The notes below the pieces were generated by a model. That model was not told where the DNA came from. It saw nothing but the letters and a program-made list of their open reading frames with translations, and ran no database searches. A program made the position numbers and the translations under genes. DNA of 64,000 bases, from assembly GCF_019933235.1 (NCBI RefSeq), contig NZ_CP082945.1, forward strand, positions 2,356,001 to 2,420,000. Direction: 5' to 3'. Position 1 is the stretch's first letter. Each line of letters opens with the position of its first letter. This document shows positions 1 through 8,523 of the stretch, piece by piece. The DNA is from Streptomyces angustmyceticus. GTDB taxonomy: Bacteria > Actinomycetota > Actinomycetes > Streptomycetales > Streptomycetaceae.

Positions 1-54
1 CAGGGCCAGCCCGCACCAGGAGCGGACCGCGGCGGCGTCGAGCGGGTGGGGCAC
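1..54 (-). CDS. DAK2/DhaL-domain protein, N-terminal fragment
   Basis: Only the first 18 codons lie inside the window; the gene runs off the left edge. The reading VPHPLDAAAVRSWCGLAL resembles the N-terminus of actinobacterial DAK2-domain (YloV/FakA-like) proteins, which open with LDA-AVRTWC-LAL and then a conserved VYPVADGDTGTN stretch outside this window. The GTG start at 54 is chosen because AGGAGG lies five bases upstream; an earlier in-frame GTG at 72 lacks such a site. The position divergent from rpmB is the usual one for this family in Streptomyces. The family acts in dihydroxyacetone or fatty-acid phosphorylation. The call rests on 18 residues and on context. Confidence 0.55.
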   Translation of the reverse strand, partial: MPHPLDAAAVRSWCGLAL

Positions 55-161
55 GTCGTCCTCCTGGGTCACGGGATGCACCGCACAGTAGTCGCGCCGC
101 GGGGGCGGGGCCGGGGCGGGGGCCCGGGGCTGCGTGGTAGTTTCGTTCTACGGGAGCGGTC

Positions 162-265
162 GTTGTATGCTGCTCCGGTTGCCCGATGAGAATCGGGCCA
201 TTCCTCTCCTGACGGTGCCGGTCGGGCAATGCACTCGGCTCGTTGGGATTTCACCGTAAGTGCAT
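162..265 (+). promoter_or_regulatory. rpmB promoter -10 and structured 5' leader
   Basis: A TATGCT-like -10 at 165-170 would start transcription near 177. The predicted leader then holds two mutually exclusive pairings. GCCCGAT (181-187) matches ATCGGGC (192-198) as a tight hairpin, while TTGCCCGA (179-186) also matches TCGGGCAA (222-229) exactly. A further perfect pairing joins ATGCACT (229-235) to AGTGCAT (259-265), just before the ribosome-binding region. Such switching structures are typical of autoregulated ribosomal protein mRNAs, but no protein-binding motif is recognised and the transcription start is inferred. Confidence 0.35.
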
Positions 266-286
266 CTGAAGTCTTTGGAGTGACCC

Positions 287-472
287 GTGGCTGCCAACTG
301 CGACGTCTGCGGCAAGGGGCCGGGCTTCGGCAAGAGTGTCTCGCACTCGCATCGCCGCACCAACCGTCGTTGGAACCCCAACATCCAGACGGTGCGTGCA
401 GTGATCGGGCGCACGCCGAAGAAGCTGAACGCCTGCACCTCGTGCATCAAGGCCGGCAAGGTCTCGCGCTGA
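287..472 (+). CDS. rpmB: 50S ribosomal protein L28, zinc-binding (C+) form
   Basis: This 61-residue protein is a component of the large ribosomal subunit. Sequence features are Cys5 and Cys8 (CDVC) and Cys50 and Cys53 (CTSC), the two CXXC pairs that bind zinc in the C+ type of L28, and the conserved [16 protein letters not shown] segment. The start is a GTG with GGAG about eight bases upstream. Many actinobacteria carry a second, cysteine-free L28 under Zur control; this copy is the zinc-containing housekeeping type. It is transcribed alone and followed by a strong hairpin terminator. The identification is secure. Confidence 0.97.
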   Translation: MAANCDVCGKGPGFGKSVSHSHRRTNRRWNPNIQTVRAVIGRTPKKLNACTSCIKAGKVSR

Positions 473-507
473 CGCCCTAGCCGTAGCGCAGCCCAGCCGG
501 TTGCTCG

Positions 508-541
508 AAAGCCGGTCCGCCTCCGTGGCGGACCGGCTTTT
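508..541. terminator. Bidirectional terminator between rpmB and thiD
   Basis: A perfect 14-bp stem (508-521 with 527-540) has a five-base loop. It opens with AAA and closes with TTTT, so it can work on both strands between the convergent rpmB and thiD genes. Confidence 0.85.
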
Positions 542-616
542 GCCTTTTCCGGGCACCGTTCCCGAGGGCGCCGGACGCCCCTGCCCCTGTGCCCGGGACG
601 TCCGCGCCGCGTGCGG

Positions 617-1426
617 TCAGGGCGTGCCGCGCCGGCGCCAGCCGTGGTCCACGGGGCCGATGCCCGCGCCCAGCCGGAAACCGGCCGCGAGCGCCCCGGT
701 GACGTACTCCTTCGCCGCCGCGGCGGCCTGCGGGACGGTGTCCCCCTTGGCGAGTCGCGCGGCGAGCGCGCTGGCGAGGGTGCAGCCGGTGCCGTGGGTG
801 TGCCGGTTGTCGTGGCGGGGGCCGCGCAGCCAGTGCTCCTCGGTGCCGTCGGTGAGCAGATCGACTGCGCCCTCGGCGTGCCCGGCCGCCAGATGGCCGC
901 CCTTGATGAGCGCCCAGCGCGGGCCGAACTCCAGGATCGCGGCGGCGGCGCGCCGCATATCGGCCTCCTCCTCGACGCGGACGCCGGTCAGCTGGGCGAC
1001 CTCGTCCAGGTTGGGGGTGGCGACGGTGGCCGTCGCCAGCAGCGCGCCGCGGACCGCGTCCAGGGCGGTGGGGGCGAGGAGCGCGTCGCCGTGCTTGGAG
1101 ACGCCCACGGGGTCGACGACGACCGGCGCCCGCACTCCGGCGAGCAGTTCGGCGACGGTCTCGACGAGTACGGCCGAGGAGAGCATCCCGGTCTTCACCG
1201 CGTCCACGCCGATGTCGTCGACGACGCTGCGGAACTGGGCCCGTACGGCCTCGGCCGGCAGCTCCCACGCGCCCTGTACGCCCAGGGAGTTCTGGGCGGT
1301 GACGGCGGTGACGACGCTCATGCCGTGGGTGCCGAGCGCCAGCATCGTCTTCAGGTCGGCCTGGATGCCCGCGCCGCCGCCGGAGTCGGACCCGGCGACG
1401 GTCAGGACGCGTGGAGGTGTGTGCAT
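617..1426 (-). CDS. thiD: Hydroxymethylpyrimidine/phosphomethylpyrimidine kinase ThiD
   Basis: ThiD phosphorylates HMP and then HMP-phosphate to HMP-pyrophosphate, the pyrimidine half of thiamine. The 269-residue protein has the N-terminal [16 protein letters not shown] motif (residues about 11-26), [13 protein letters not shown] in the middle where the family has DPVM, and the anion-hole segment [18 protein letters not shown] near the C-terminus. The ATG at 1426 is chosen because the family starts right before [11 protein letters not shown]; the open frame continues upstream only as a shadow of thiL. It lies 74 bp downstream of thiL on the same strand, forming a thiL-thiD thiamine unit. No TPP riboswitch is visible upstream. 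Confidence 0.95.
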   Translation of the reverse strand: MHTPPRVLTVAGSDSGGGAGIQADLKTMLALGTHGMSVVTAVTAQNSLGVQGAWELPAEAVRAQFRSVVDDIGVDAVKTGMLSSAVLVETVAELLAGVRAPVVVDPVGVSKHGDALLAPTALDAVRGALLATATVATPNLDEVAQLTGVRVEEEADMRRAAAAILEFGPRWALIKGGHLAAGHAEGAVDLLTDGTEEHWLRGPRHDNRHTHGTGCTLASALAARLAKGDTVPQAAAAAKEYVTGALAAGFRLGAGIGPVDHGWRRRGTP

Positions 1427-1500
1427 ACCGCCGAATCTACTCGGCGGCAGCGCGGGCTCCCGCGGCGCCCGTACCGGCGCCGTCCCTGGTGCGCGCCGGG

Positions 1501-2469
1501 CTATTCGGCGTCCCCGTTGTCGCCGAAGTGGTCCCAGCCGGCCTTCACCCAGGGGGCGCCGTCCACCGTCACCTGGGGCAGCGCGGAGGGGTGGAGCACC
1601 TCTCCGATGACCTTCCAGCGGGCGGGCAGCTTCACGTCGGGCGGGAAGGTCGCGACGATCGCGTGGTCCTCGCCCCCGTTGAGCACCCACTGCATCGGGT
1701 CCACGCCCACGGCCGTGCCGATGTCGGACATCTGCGAGGGGATGTCGATCCCGGCGGAGCGCAGGTCGATCCGGACCTTGCTGGCCTCGGCGATGTGCCC
1801 GAGATCGGCGACCAGTCCGTCGCTGACGTCGGTCATGGCGGTGGCGCCGAGCCCGGCGGCCGCGGGGCCCGCGTGGTAGGGCGGTTCGGGGCGGCGGTGG
1901 GCCTCCACGAAGGCGCGCGGGGAGCGGAAGCCGCGGGAGAGGACGGCGTGTCCGGCGGCGGACCAGCCGAGCCAGCCGGTCACCGCGACCACGTCGCCGG
2001 GCTGGGCGCCGGCCCGGGTGACCGGTTCCTGGTTGCGCAGGTCGCCGAGCGCGGTGATGGAGACGGTGATGGTGTCGCCGCGCACCACGTCGCCGCCGAC
2101 GACCGCGGCGCCGGCCACCTGGCACTCGTCGCGCAGCCCGTCCATCAGCTCGGTCGGCCAGGTCGCGGGCAGCTCGGCGGGCACGACCAGTCCGAGCAGG
2201 ATCGCCGTGGGCACCGCGCCCATCGCCGCGATGTCGGCGAGGTTCTGGGCGGCGGCCTTGCGGCCGACGTCGTAGGCGGTGGACCAGTCGCGCCTGAAGT
2301 GCCGGCCCTCCAGGAGGATGTCGGTGCTGGCGACCACCCTCCGGTCCGGCGCGGTGACCACCGCGGCGTCGTCACCCGGCCCGATCCGTACGGCCGGAGT
2401 GGTGGTGAGCCGGGAGGTGAGCTCCCTGATCAGCCCGAACTCCCCCAGCTCGCCCACGGTGCCCTTCAT
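1501..2469 (-). CDS. thiL: Thiamine-monophosphate kinase ThiL
   Basis: This enzyme makes the last step to thiamine pyrophosphate by phosphorylating thiamine monophosphate with ATP. The 322-residue protein shows the metal and nucleotide motifs of the PurM/ThiL fold: IGPGDDAAV near residue 30, GGDVVRGD near 130, TDVSDGL near 215 and NGGEDHAI near 265. The ATG at 2469 precedes [13 protein letters not shown], the usual start. It is divergently transcribed from the small Lrp-like gene at 2628 and is followed on its own strand by thiD. Confidence 0.95.
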   Translation of the reverse strand: MKGTVGELGEFGLIRELTSRLTTTPAVRIGPGDDAAVVTAPDRRVVASTDILLEGRHFRRDWSTAYDVGRKAAAQNLADIAAMGAVPTAILLGLVVPAELPATWPTELMDGLRDECQVAGAAVVGGDVVRGDTITVSITALGDLRNQEPVTRAGAQPGDVVAVTGWLGWSAAGHAVLSRGFRSPRAFVEAHRRPEPPYHAGPAAAGLGATAMTDVSDGLVADLGHIAEASKVRIDLRSAGIDIPSQMSDIGTAVGVDPMQWVLNGGEDHAIVATFPPDVKLPARWKVIGEVLHPSALPQVTVDGAPWVKAGWDHFGDNGDAE

Positions 2470-2627
2470 GCTGTTGCCCTTCCCATGTGTACGGACGGTC
2501 CGTACGTGGCTGACGACTGTGCCGCACTCGCCGTGTTCACCGCGCGGGTCTCCCCGCTCCGCTCGGTGACGCGGTACCGTGGCGTCCCTTCTTCCCACAT
2601 GATCCTCGTAGCCGCCCTGGAGGTTCC

Positions 2628-2861
2628 GTGGTACAGGCCTACATCCTGATCCAGACCGAGGTCGGCAAGGCCTCGGCGGTGGCCGAGGTGATCTCCACGC
2701 TCCGCGGTGTGCTGCAGGCCGAGGACGTGACCGGTCCCTATGACGTCATCGTGCGCGCACAGGCGGACACGGTCGACGAGCTGGGCCGCATGGTGGTCGC
2801 CAAGGTCCAGCAAGTGGAAGGCATCACGCGCACCCTCACCTGCCCGGTCGTCCATCTCTAG
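2628..2861 (+). CDS. Stand-alone Lrp/AsnC effector-binding (RAM) domain protein
   Basis: The 77-residue protein consists only of the C-terminal alpha-beta RAM domain of Lrp/AsnC regulators and lacks a helix-turn-helix. The reading from AYILIQTEVGKA through ISTLRGVLQAEDVTGPYDVIV is typical of the family. Such stand-alone domains form ring-shaped oligomers that bind amino acids and may modulate full-length Lrp proteins. The GTG start has GGAGG about six bases upstream. Its place between thiL and a DUF3515 gene is conserved in Streptomyces. Its actual ligand is unknown. Confidence 0.85.
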   Translation: MVQAYILIQTEVGKASAVAEVISTLRGVLQAEDVTGPYDVIVRAQADTVDELGRMVVAKVQQVEGITRTLTCPVVHL

Positions 2862-2882
2862 CACCCCCGTATCCTCGGCCGG

Positions 2883-3359
2883 GTGATCCCTACACGCCGC
2901 CGGTACCTGGTCCTCCCGGTGCTCACCGTGCTGTTCGCCGCGGTGGGCTGCTCCTCCGAAGACGTGGCCGTGCCCTCCCCCGAGGGCGACGCGGCGCGGT
3001 ACTGCAGGGAGCTCCACGAGAAGCTGCCGCGGACCGTGGACGGGCTGGGGCGGGGTACCCCCGAGCCCGTCTCCGACTTCACTGCCATATGGGGCGATCC
3101 TGCCGTGAAACTGCGCTGCGGGGTGCCGAAGCCCGACGTCCTGACGTACGGGAGTGAACATTACAACCCCCGTGCCGACGCGGCGGAAGTCAACGGGGTC
3201 GAGTGGCTCTTCGAGAAGCAGCGGGACGGCTATCGCTTCACGACGGTGCTGCGGAAGACCTACGTCGAGGTGACCGTTCCCGGGAAGTACGCCCCCGAGG
3301 TCGATGTGCTCACCGATCTCGGGAGCGCCGTGCGCACGACGGTGCCCGCCGGGGTCTAG
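2883..3359 (+). CDS. DUF3515-family putative lipoprotein
   Basis: The 158-residue exported protein has a basic N-terminus (IPTRRRYLVL), a hydrophobic segment and a cysteine at residue 23 in AVGC, fitting a lipobox. The mature part carries the DUF3515 pattern: CRELHEKLPRTVDGL, then DFTAIWGDPAVKLRCGVPKP and a C-terminal region of strands. The function of the family is unknown. It starts 21 bp after the Lrp-like gene and is probably co-transcribed with it. The stop codon lies in the loop of a terminator hairpin shared with the convergent ddl gene. Confidence 0.85.
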   Translation: MIPTRRRYLVLPVLTVLFAAVGCSSEDVAVPSPEGDAARYCRELHEKLPRTVDGLGRGTPEPVSDFTAIWGDPAVKLRCGVPKPDVLTYGSEHYNPRADAAEVNGVEWLFEKQRDGYRFTTVLRKTYVEVTVPGKYAPEVDVLTDLGSAVRTTVPAGV

Positions 3360-3377
3360 TCCGGGCGGGCACCGTCG
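3337..3377. terminator. Terminator overlapping the end of the DUF3515 gene
   Basis: CGACGGTGCCCGC (3337-3349) pairs perfectly with GCGGGCACCGTCG (3365-3377). The loop contains the TAG stop codon at 3357-3359. It sits between two convergent genes and could serve both. Confidence 0.7.
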
Positions 3378-3388
3378 GGCGCGGTGGC

Positions 3389-4525
3389 TCAGCGCAGTCC
3401 CGTGGAGCGCCGCAGCGCGGCCTGCAGGAGCCGGTCGATCAGCTCCGGGTAGCTCACACCGCTCTCCTGCCACATCCGCGGGTACATCGAGATGGGCGTG
3501 AAGCCGGGGAGCGTGTTGATCTCGTTGATCACGAACTCGCCGTTGTCCTGCAGGAAGAAGTCCGCGCGCACCAGGCCCTCGCAGGACGCCGCCTCGAAGG
3601 CCGCGACGGCCAGCTCCTGGACCGCGGCGGTCTGCTCGGCGGTCAGCGGCGCGGGCACGATCCCGTCGGCCGAGTCGATGTACTTGGCCTCGAAGTCGTA
3701 GAAGTCGTGCGCGGTGACCGGCGGGATCTCGGCCGGGACGCTGGCCCGCGGGCCGTCCTCGAACTCCAGCACCCCGCACTCGATCTCGCGGCCGCGCAGC
3801 AGCGACTCGACGAGGATCTTGGGGTCGTGCCGGCGGGCCTCCTCGATCGCCTCGTCCAGGCCGCCGAGGTCGTCGACCTTGGTGATGCCCATGGACGAGC
3901 CGGCCCGGGCGGGCTTCACGAAGAGCGGCCAGCCGTGCTCGCCGGCGAAGTCCACGATCTTCCTGCGGGCGGCCGCGGGATCCTTTTCCCACTCACGGGG
4001 GCGGATGACCTCGTACGGGCCGACCGGCAGCCCGAAGGAGGTGAACACCCGCTTCATGTAGTCCTTGTCCTGGCCGACGGCGGAGGCGAGGACGCCCGAG
4101 CCGACGTAGGGCACCCCGGAGAGCTCCAGCAGCCCCTGCAGGGTGCCGTCCTCGCCGTAAGGGCCGTGCAGGACGGGGAAGACCACGTCGACCTCGCCCA
4201 GCGCCTTGGGGACCGAGCCCGGTTCGCTGTAGACGACCTCGCGGTTGGTGGGGTCGACGGAGAGCACCACACCGCCCTCGGTGGACTCGGCGAGCGCGGC
4301 CACGGTGGGCAGCTGCCGGCCCGCGATGGCCATCCGCTCGGGGTCGTCGGCGGTCAGCGCCCAGCGGCCGTCGGTGGTGATGCCGATGGGCAGCACGTCG
4401 TACTTCTCGCGGTCGATGGCGCGCAGCACGGCGCCGGCCGTGACCACGGAGATCGCGTGCTCGGAGCTGCGGCCGCCGAACACGACGGCGACGCGGGGCT
4501 TGTGTGGGGAGGTCTCGCTGCTCAT
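3389..4525 (-). CDS. ddl: D-alanine--D-alanine ligase
   Basis: Ddl is an ATP-grasp enzyme joining two D-alanines for peptidoglycan precursors in the cytoplasm. The 378-residue protein starts with RVAVVFGGRSSEHAIS and contains FVKPARAGSSMGITKV (ATP-grasp central region), RADFFL and the C-terminal INEINTLPGFT metal and substrate motif. The ATG at 4525 gives the normal short N-terminal extension. It is followed upstream on the same strand by gpsA after a 140-bp gap, suggesting a loose gpsA-ddl unit. There is no sign of a D-lactate-type ligase or of vancomycin-resistance partners nearby, so this is the housekeeping enzyme. Confidence 0.97.
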   Translation of the reverse strand: MSSETSPHKPRVAVVFGGRSSEHAISVVTAGAVLRAIDREKYDVLPIGITTDGRWALTADDPERMAIAGRQLPTVAALAESTEGGVVLSVDPTNREVVYSEPGSVPKALGEVDVVFPVLHGPYGEDGTLQGLLELSGVPYVGSGVLASAVGQDKDYMKRVFTSFGLPVGPYEVIRPREWEKDPAAARRKIVDFAGEHGWPLFVKPARAGSSMGITKVDDLGGLDEAIEEARRHDPKILVESLLRGREIECGVLEFEDGPRASVPAEIPPVTAHDFYDFEAKYIDSADGIVPAPLTAEQTAAVQELAVAAFEAASCEGLVRADFFLQDNGEFVINEINTLPGFTPISMYPRMWQESGVSYPELIDRLLQAALRRSTGLR

Positions 4526-4665
4526 ATCGGCTTGAGGGTACCTGCTGACCGGCGCGGAGTCAGTGCTGCGGCGGCCGTTGGTGGCGTCGTGCCGGTGCCC
4601 GCCCCGCCGGCCGGGCCACCGCGCCCGGGACGGAACGGGACCCGGCGGACGATTCGGCTCCGCTT

Positions 4666-5667
4666 TCAGTGCCGCTCGGACTTGGCGGTCCGCGACATCA
4701 GCTCCTTGAGGGCGGTCATCGGCTGCTTGCCCTCGTGGACGATCTCCACGACCGTCTCGGTGAGCGGCATGTCGACACCGTGCCTGCGGGCCAGATCCAG
4801 TACGGATTCGCAGGACTTGACGCCCTCGGCGGTCTGCTTGGTGACCGCGATGGTCTCCTCCAGCGTCATGCCGCGGCCGAGGTTGGTGCCGAAGGTGTTG
4901 TTGCGCGACAGCGGCGAGGAGCAGGTGGCGACGAGGTCGCCCATGCCGGCCAGCCCGGCGAAGGTGTGCGCGTCGGCGCCCATGGCGAGGCCGAGCCGGG
5001 TGGTCTCGGCCAGGCCGCGGGTGATCAGGGACGCCTTGGCGTTGTCGCCCAGGCCCATGCCGGTGGCGATGCCGACGGCGAGCGCGATGACGTTCTTGAC
5101 GGCGCCGCCCAGTTCGCAGCCGACCACGTCGGTGTTGGTGTAGGGCCGGAAGTACGGGGTGTGGCAGGCCGCCTGGAAGCGCCGGGCGACCTCCTCGTCC
5201 GCGCAGGCGACGACGGCCGCGGCGGGCTGGCGGGCGGCGATCTCCTTGGCGAGGTTGGGGCCAGTCAGCACCGCGACGCGCTCCGCCGGCACCTTCGCGA
5301 CCTCCTCGATGACCTCGCTCATGCGCTTGGCCGTGCCCAGTTCGACGCCCTTCATCAGGGAGACCAGAACCGTTTCGGCGGGCAGCAGGGGCGCCCATTC
5401 GGCGAGGTTGGCGCGCAGCGTCTGGGCGGGCACGGCCAGCACCGCGAATTCCGCGCCGCGCGCCGCTTCCGCGGGGTCGGTGGTGGCCCGCACCGACGCG
5501 GGCAGCTCGACCCCCGGCAGGTAGTCGGGGTTCGTACGGCCGTTGTTGACCGCGTCGACCAGGGCCGCGCGGCGCCCCCACAGGGTCACCTCGCATCCCG
5601 CGTCGGCGAGCACCATCGCGAAGGCGGTGCCCCAGGACCCCGTGCCGTAGACGGCGCAGCGCGTCAC
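4666..5667 (-). CDS. gpsA: NAD(P)H-dependent glycerol-3-phosphate dehydrogenase
   Basis: GpsA reduces dihydroxyacetone phosphate to sn-glycerol 3-phosphate, the backbone for phospholipids. The 333-residue protein has an N-terminal Rossmann motif GTGSWGTAFAMVLADAG, an EFAVLAVPAQ segment, the catalytic lysine region GGAVKNVIALAVG and a C-terminal helical domain with PLTETVVEIVHEG. The GTG start overlaps the stop of the acyltransferase gene by four bases (GTGA), implying translational coupling. The next step of phospholipid synthesis, acylation, is done by the enzyme class of that coupled neighbour. Confidence 0.97.
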   Translation of the reverse strand: MTRCAVYGTGSWGTAFAMVLADAGCEVTLWGRRAALVDAVNNGRTNPDYLPGVELPASVRATTDPAEAARGAEFAVLAVPAQTLRANLAEWAPLLPAETVLVSLMKGVELGTAKRMSEVIEEVAKVPAERVAVLTGPNLAKEIAARQPAAAVVACADEEVARRFQAACHTPYFRPYTNTDVVGCELGGAVKNVIALAVGIATGMGLGDNAKASLITRGLAETTRLGLAMGADAHTFAGLAGMGDLVATCSSPLSRNNTFGTNLGRGMTLEETIAVTKQTAEGVKSCESVLDLARRHGVDMPLTETVVEIVHEGKQPMTALKELMSRTAKSERH

Positions 5668-6530
5668 TTGCTTTCATCCTCCTGTGCCTGCTGGGTGCTT
5701 CGGGCCTGCTGCGGGCCGACGGCCGGTTCCGGGGCGGCGGCGCGCTCGGCGGGAGCCGTCGCCCCCGCGGCGCCCTGGGCCGCCCTGGCGGCTTCGCGGG
5801 CCGCGCGGCGCTCCCGGGCGACGGCCTTGCGCCAGTCGTAGGGTTCGGCCGGCGCGGGCTCGCCGCGCAGGCCGGCCAGCTGCTCGGTGACCGCGGCCAT
5901 GATCACGTCGGTGACCGCGCGCAGCACCTCGGCGGTCGGCTCCTGGCCGTGGAACGCGCTCAGGTCGACCGGCGGGCCCGCCTTCACCCGCAGCGTCTTG
6001 CGCGGGAAGAGCCGGAGCTTCTTCTCCTTCGCGTACGGCGGCATCGCGTCGTTGGCGCCCCACTGGGCGACGGGGATGACCGGCGCCTTGGTCAGCAGCG
6101 CCACCCGGGCGGCGCCGGTCTTGCCCTGCATGGGCCACAGGTCGGGGTCGCGGGTGAGGGTGCCCTCGGGGTAGAAGGCGACGCATTCGCCCTTGTCGAT
6201 GGCGCTGACGGCGGCGCGGAACGCGTTGGCGGCGTCGGTGGTTTCCCGGTACACGGGGATCTGCCCGGTGCCGCGCATCATCAGGCCGACAAAGCCGCTC
6301 TTGAAGAGGCCGGCCTTGGCGAGGAATCGGGGGACCCGCCCGGTGTTGTACTGATAGTGCGCATAGGAGAGCGGATCAAGATACGAGTTGTGGTTGACCG
6401 CGGTGATAAATCCGCCGTCGGCCGGAATGTGCTCCATTCCCTGCCAGTCCCGCCTGAACAGAACCAAGAGCGGCGGTTTGCAGATGACCGCGGCCAAGCG
6501 GTACCAGAAGCCGATTCTGCGGCGGGACAC
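5664..6530 (-). CDS. 1-acyl-sn-glycerol-3-phosphate acyltransferase family protein (PlsC-like)
   Basis: This 288-residue membrane-associated acyltransferase likely adds an acyl chain in phosphatidic acid synthesis. It contains the HX4D motif in NHNSYLD, the FYPEGTLTRD motif and the RGTGQIPVYRE stretch, in the normal order for the LPLAT family. The last 60 residues are an alanine-, arginine- and glutamate-rich low-complexity tail. The GTG start has AAGGAGGG a few bases upstream. It is translationally coupled to gpsA. Streptomyces have several PlsC paralogues, so no gene symbol is given. It is transcribed away from cofC across a 125-bp shared promoter region. Confidence 0.9.
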   Translation of the reverse strand: MSRRRIGFWYRLAAVICKPPLLVLFRRDWQGMEHIPADGGFITAVNHNSYLDPLSYAHYQYNTGRVPRFLAKAGLFKSGFVGLMMRGTGQIPVYRETTDAANAFRAAVSAIDKGECVAFYPEGTLTRDPDLWPMQGKTGAARVALLTKAPVIPVAQWGANDAMPPYAKEKKLRLFPRKTLRVKAGPPVDLSAFHGQEPTAEVLRAVTDVIMAAVTEQLAGLRGEPAPAEPYDWRKAVARERRAAREAARAAQGAAGATAPAERAAAPEPAVGPQQARSTQQAQEDESK

Positions 6531-6655
6531 TGGGACACCCTCCTTGTGGGACCTGCAAAGCTGCTGCGGGCCGGCAGCCGCACAAGTGTCGCCCCAGGTA
6601 CCCGCTATGTCGAGGACACCGTAACCCCGACGCTCCCGGAGAGCGGCGGCAGCAG

Positions 6656-7396
6656 GTGAGAATGGCGCTGATGCGAAGAGACGGAGCGGATGTGGGCTGG
6701 AGCCTGGTGGTGCCGCTGAAACCGCTGGTGCGGGCCAAGAGCAGGCTCTCCGGGGCCGCAGGGGAGGAGTTTCGGCCACATCTGGCCCTCGCGTTCGCCC
6801 TGGACACCGTGACAGCGGCGCTGGCCTGCAAGGACGTCCGGGATGTGGCGGTTGTCACGGACGACGGGGTGGCCGGTGAGCGACTGGCGGCGCTGGGCGC
6901 GCGCATCGTGCCCGACACACCGGCCCGCGGGCTCAACGCGGCGCTGGCCCATGGCGCGGGCGCGGTCCGGGCGCGCCGTCCGGGCGCGGCGGTCGCCGCC
7001 CTGAACGCCGACCTTCCCGCGCTGCGCCCCGCCGAACTGGAACTGGTGCTCCATTCCGCTTCGCTATTTCCGCGTGCATTTCTCGCGGATGCGTCGGATT
7101 TCGGGACAACACTTCTGACCGCGACTTCCGGAGTGGAATTGGAACCGGCATTCGGAGGTCCGTCCCGGGCCCGTCACCTGGCCTCCGGCGCGCGGGAGCT
7201 CACCACATCCGGGGTGCCCTCGGTCCGCCGGGACGTGGACACCGGAGAGGACCTGCTGGCCGCGCTGGCGCTGGGCGTGGGCCCGCACACGGCGCTCCAG
7301 GCGCCGCGGCTGGCGGGCGGGGCACCCGCGGGGGCCGAGGCGCCCGGCGGGGTGGCGCGTCTGCTGCCGCCGCAGGTCAGAGCGTCTGGAGCGTGA
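6656..7396 (+). CDS. cofC: Guanylyltransferase for coenzyme F420 synthesis (CofC/FbiD)
   Basis: CofC/FbiD activates 2-phospholactate or phosphoenolpyruvate with GTP, the first committed step of F420 assembly. The protein of about 246 residues has the nucleotidyltransferase fold: WSLVVPLKPLVRAKSRLSG at the N-terminus, DVAVVTDD, LNAALAHGAGAV, the key AALNADLPALRP motif and DVDTGEDLLAALALG near the end. The start is uncertain: GTG 6656, ATG 6662 or ATG 6671 are all possible and none has a strong ribosome-binding site. The last 20 bases overlap the convergent small gene at 7377. No other F420 genes are in the window. Confidence 0.88.
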   Translation: MRMALMRRDGADVGWSLVVPLKPLVRAKSRLSGAAGEEFRPHLALAFALDTVTAALACKDVRDVAVVTDDGVAGERLAALGARIVPDTPARGLNAALAHGAGAVRARRPGAAVAALNADLPALRPAELELVLHSASLFPRAFLADASDFGTTLLTATSGVELEPAFGGPSRARHLASGARELTTSGVPSVRRDVDTGEDLLAALALGVGPHTALQAPRLAGGAPAGAEAPGGVARLLPPQVRASGA

Positions 7397-7580
7397 TCAG
7401 GGCGATCTTCCGGTCGTCCCCTTCGCCGGTGACGTCGATCCGCACCCGCTGACCGGGCCGCAGCAGCAACAGGCCGCCGGCGTCGAAGGCCGCCGCGTCG
7501 AAGGGCAGCGGGGTGCCGTCGTCCAGCAGCACGCTGCCGGAGCGGGTCTCGGAGTCGTACGTATACGCGGTGGCCTGCAT
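7377..7580 (-). CDS. Small conserved protein, cold-shock/OB-fold-like
   Basis: The 67-residue protein (TAYTYDSETRSGSVLLDDGT, then PFDAAAFDAGGLLLLRPGQRVRI) has the alternating hydrophobic pattern of a small five-stranded OB fold. It resembles the G-x-V-LLDDGT-ipFdAaAF pattern of cold-shock-like proteins, but the RNA-binding aromatic motifs of true Csp proteins are absent. It is convergent with and overlaps the end of cofC by 20 bp. No clear ribosome-binding site precedes the ATG, so a leaderless transcript is possible. The function is unknown. Confidence 0.65.
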   Translation of the reverse strand: MQATAYTYDSETRSGSVLLDDGTPLPFDAAAFDAGGLLLLRPGQRVRIDVTGEGDDRKIALITLQTL

Positions 7581-7637
7581 GGGAGAGAAGCCTAGACGAG
7601 CAGCTTCCGGGCCCGTCGCCCGCCCGCGGGCCGGCCT

Positions 7638-7679
7638 GGCCCCTGGGGGCGGGTCCCGGGAGGCGGGTCCCCAGGGGCC
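7638..7679. terminator. GC-rich hairpin downstream of hupS
   Basis: GGCCCCTGGGG (7638-7648) pairs perfectly with CCCCAGGGGCC (7669-7679). It lies 70 bp beyond the hupS stop codon. There is no T-run, as is common for Streptomyces terminators. Confidence 0.5.
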
Positions 7680-7747
7680 CCGAACGCACCGCGGGCCGAG
7701 CTCCCCGAAGGGAGACCGGCCCGGCGCGTGGCGTCGTCGCTGCTGTA

Positions 7748-8398
7748 CTACCGCTTGCGTGCGGTGGTCTTCTTGGCGGTGGTCTTGCGTGCGGTGGCCT
7801 TCTTCGCGGGCGCCTTCTTCGCCGTCGCCTTCTTGGCGGGGGCGGTCTTCTTCGCGGTGGCCTTCTTCGCGGTGGTCTTCTTGGCCGGGGCCGCCTTCTT
7901 GGCGGTGGCCTTCGTGGCGGTCTTCTTCGCCGTCGTCTTCTTCGCCGTGGCCTTCTTCGCCGCGGTGGTCTTCTTCGCCGTCGTCTTCTTCGCCGTCGTC
8001 TTCTTGGCGGCGGTCTTCTTGGCGGTGGCCTTCTTGGCCGCGGCCTTCTTGATGGCCGTGCCGCCGGAGAGGCTGCCCTTGGGGGCCTTCTTGACGGAGA
8101 CCTCGCCGCCCTTGGGGAGCTTCTTCGAACCGCTGACCAGGTCCTTGAAGCCCTGACCGGCGCGGAAGCGCGGCACGGAGGTCTTCTTGACCCGCACGCG
8201 CTCACCCGTCTGCGGGTTGCGGGCGTAGCGGGCGGGGCGGTCGACCTTCTCGAACGAGCCGAATCCGGTGACCGAAACGCGGTCGCCCGAGACAACGGAG
8301 CGGACGATTGCGTCCAGTACGGCGTCCACCGCGTCCGCGGCGTTCTGACGGCCGCCGAGCTTGTCGGCAATGGCTTCTACGAGCTGCGCCTTGTTCAC
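7748..8398 (-). CDS. hupS: Nucleoid protein HupS: HU domain with lysine/alanine-rich tail
   Basis: HupS compacts DNA, especially in spores. The 216-residue protein has an N-terminal HU fold (residues 1-90) with the DNA-binding arm [19 protein letters not shown] and the conserved [10 protein letters not shown] turn. A tail (about 110-216) follows, built from repeated AKK and TAKK units similar to eukaryotic H1. That tail makes the coding DNA highly repetitive (roughly 7750-8060). The architecture distinguishes HupS from the short HupA. It is monocistronic, with a promoter expected in the AT-richer region at 8400-8520. Confidence 0.95.
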   Translation of the reverse strand: MNKAQLVEAIADKLGGRQNAADAVDAVLDAIVRSVVSGDRVSVTGFGSFEKVDRPARYARNPQTGERVRVKKTSVPRFRAGQGFKDLVSGSKKLPKGGEVSVKKAPKGSLSGGTAIKKAAAKKATAKKTAAKKTTAKKTTAKKTTAAKKATAKKTTAKKTATKATAKKAAPAKKTTAKKATAKKTAPAKKATAKKAPAKKATARKTTAKKTTARKR

Positions 8399-8523
8399 GT
8401 CTTCCCCTTCGGAGACATTGCTGGAACGAAAGATTCCAAGCTTTTTCGCACGTTAGGCAGATATATACCGCAAATCAAACACGAAACGGGCTAATCACCC
8501 TTGTGCCGCAACGAAGTCGACCT

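Noticed and set aside
617..2125. A single 502-codon minus-strand frame joining thiD with upstream sequence
   Set aside because: The upstream half is an arginine-rich shadow of thiL; thiD starts at 1426.
3203..5143. 646-codon plus-strand frame opposite ddl and gpsA
   Set aside because: It lies antisense to two clear genes and encodes only low-complexity Gly/Arg/Val-rich sequence.
7748..8060. Dense short repeats suggesting a tandem array
   Set aside because: They are the codons of the lysine/alanine-rich tail of HupS, not an independent repeat.
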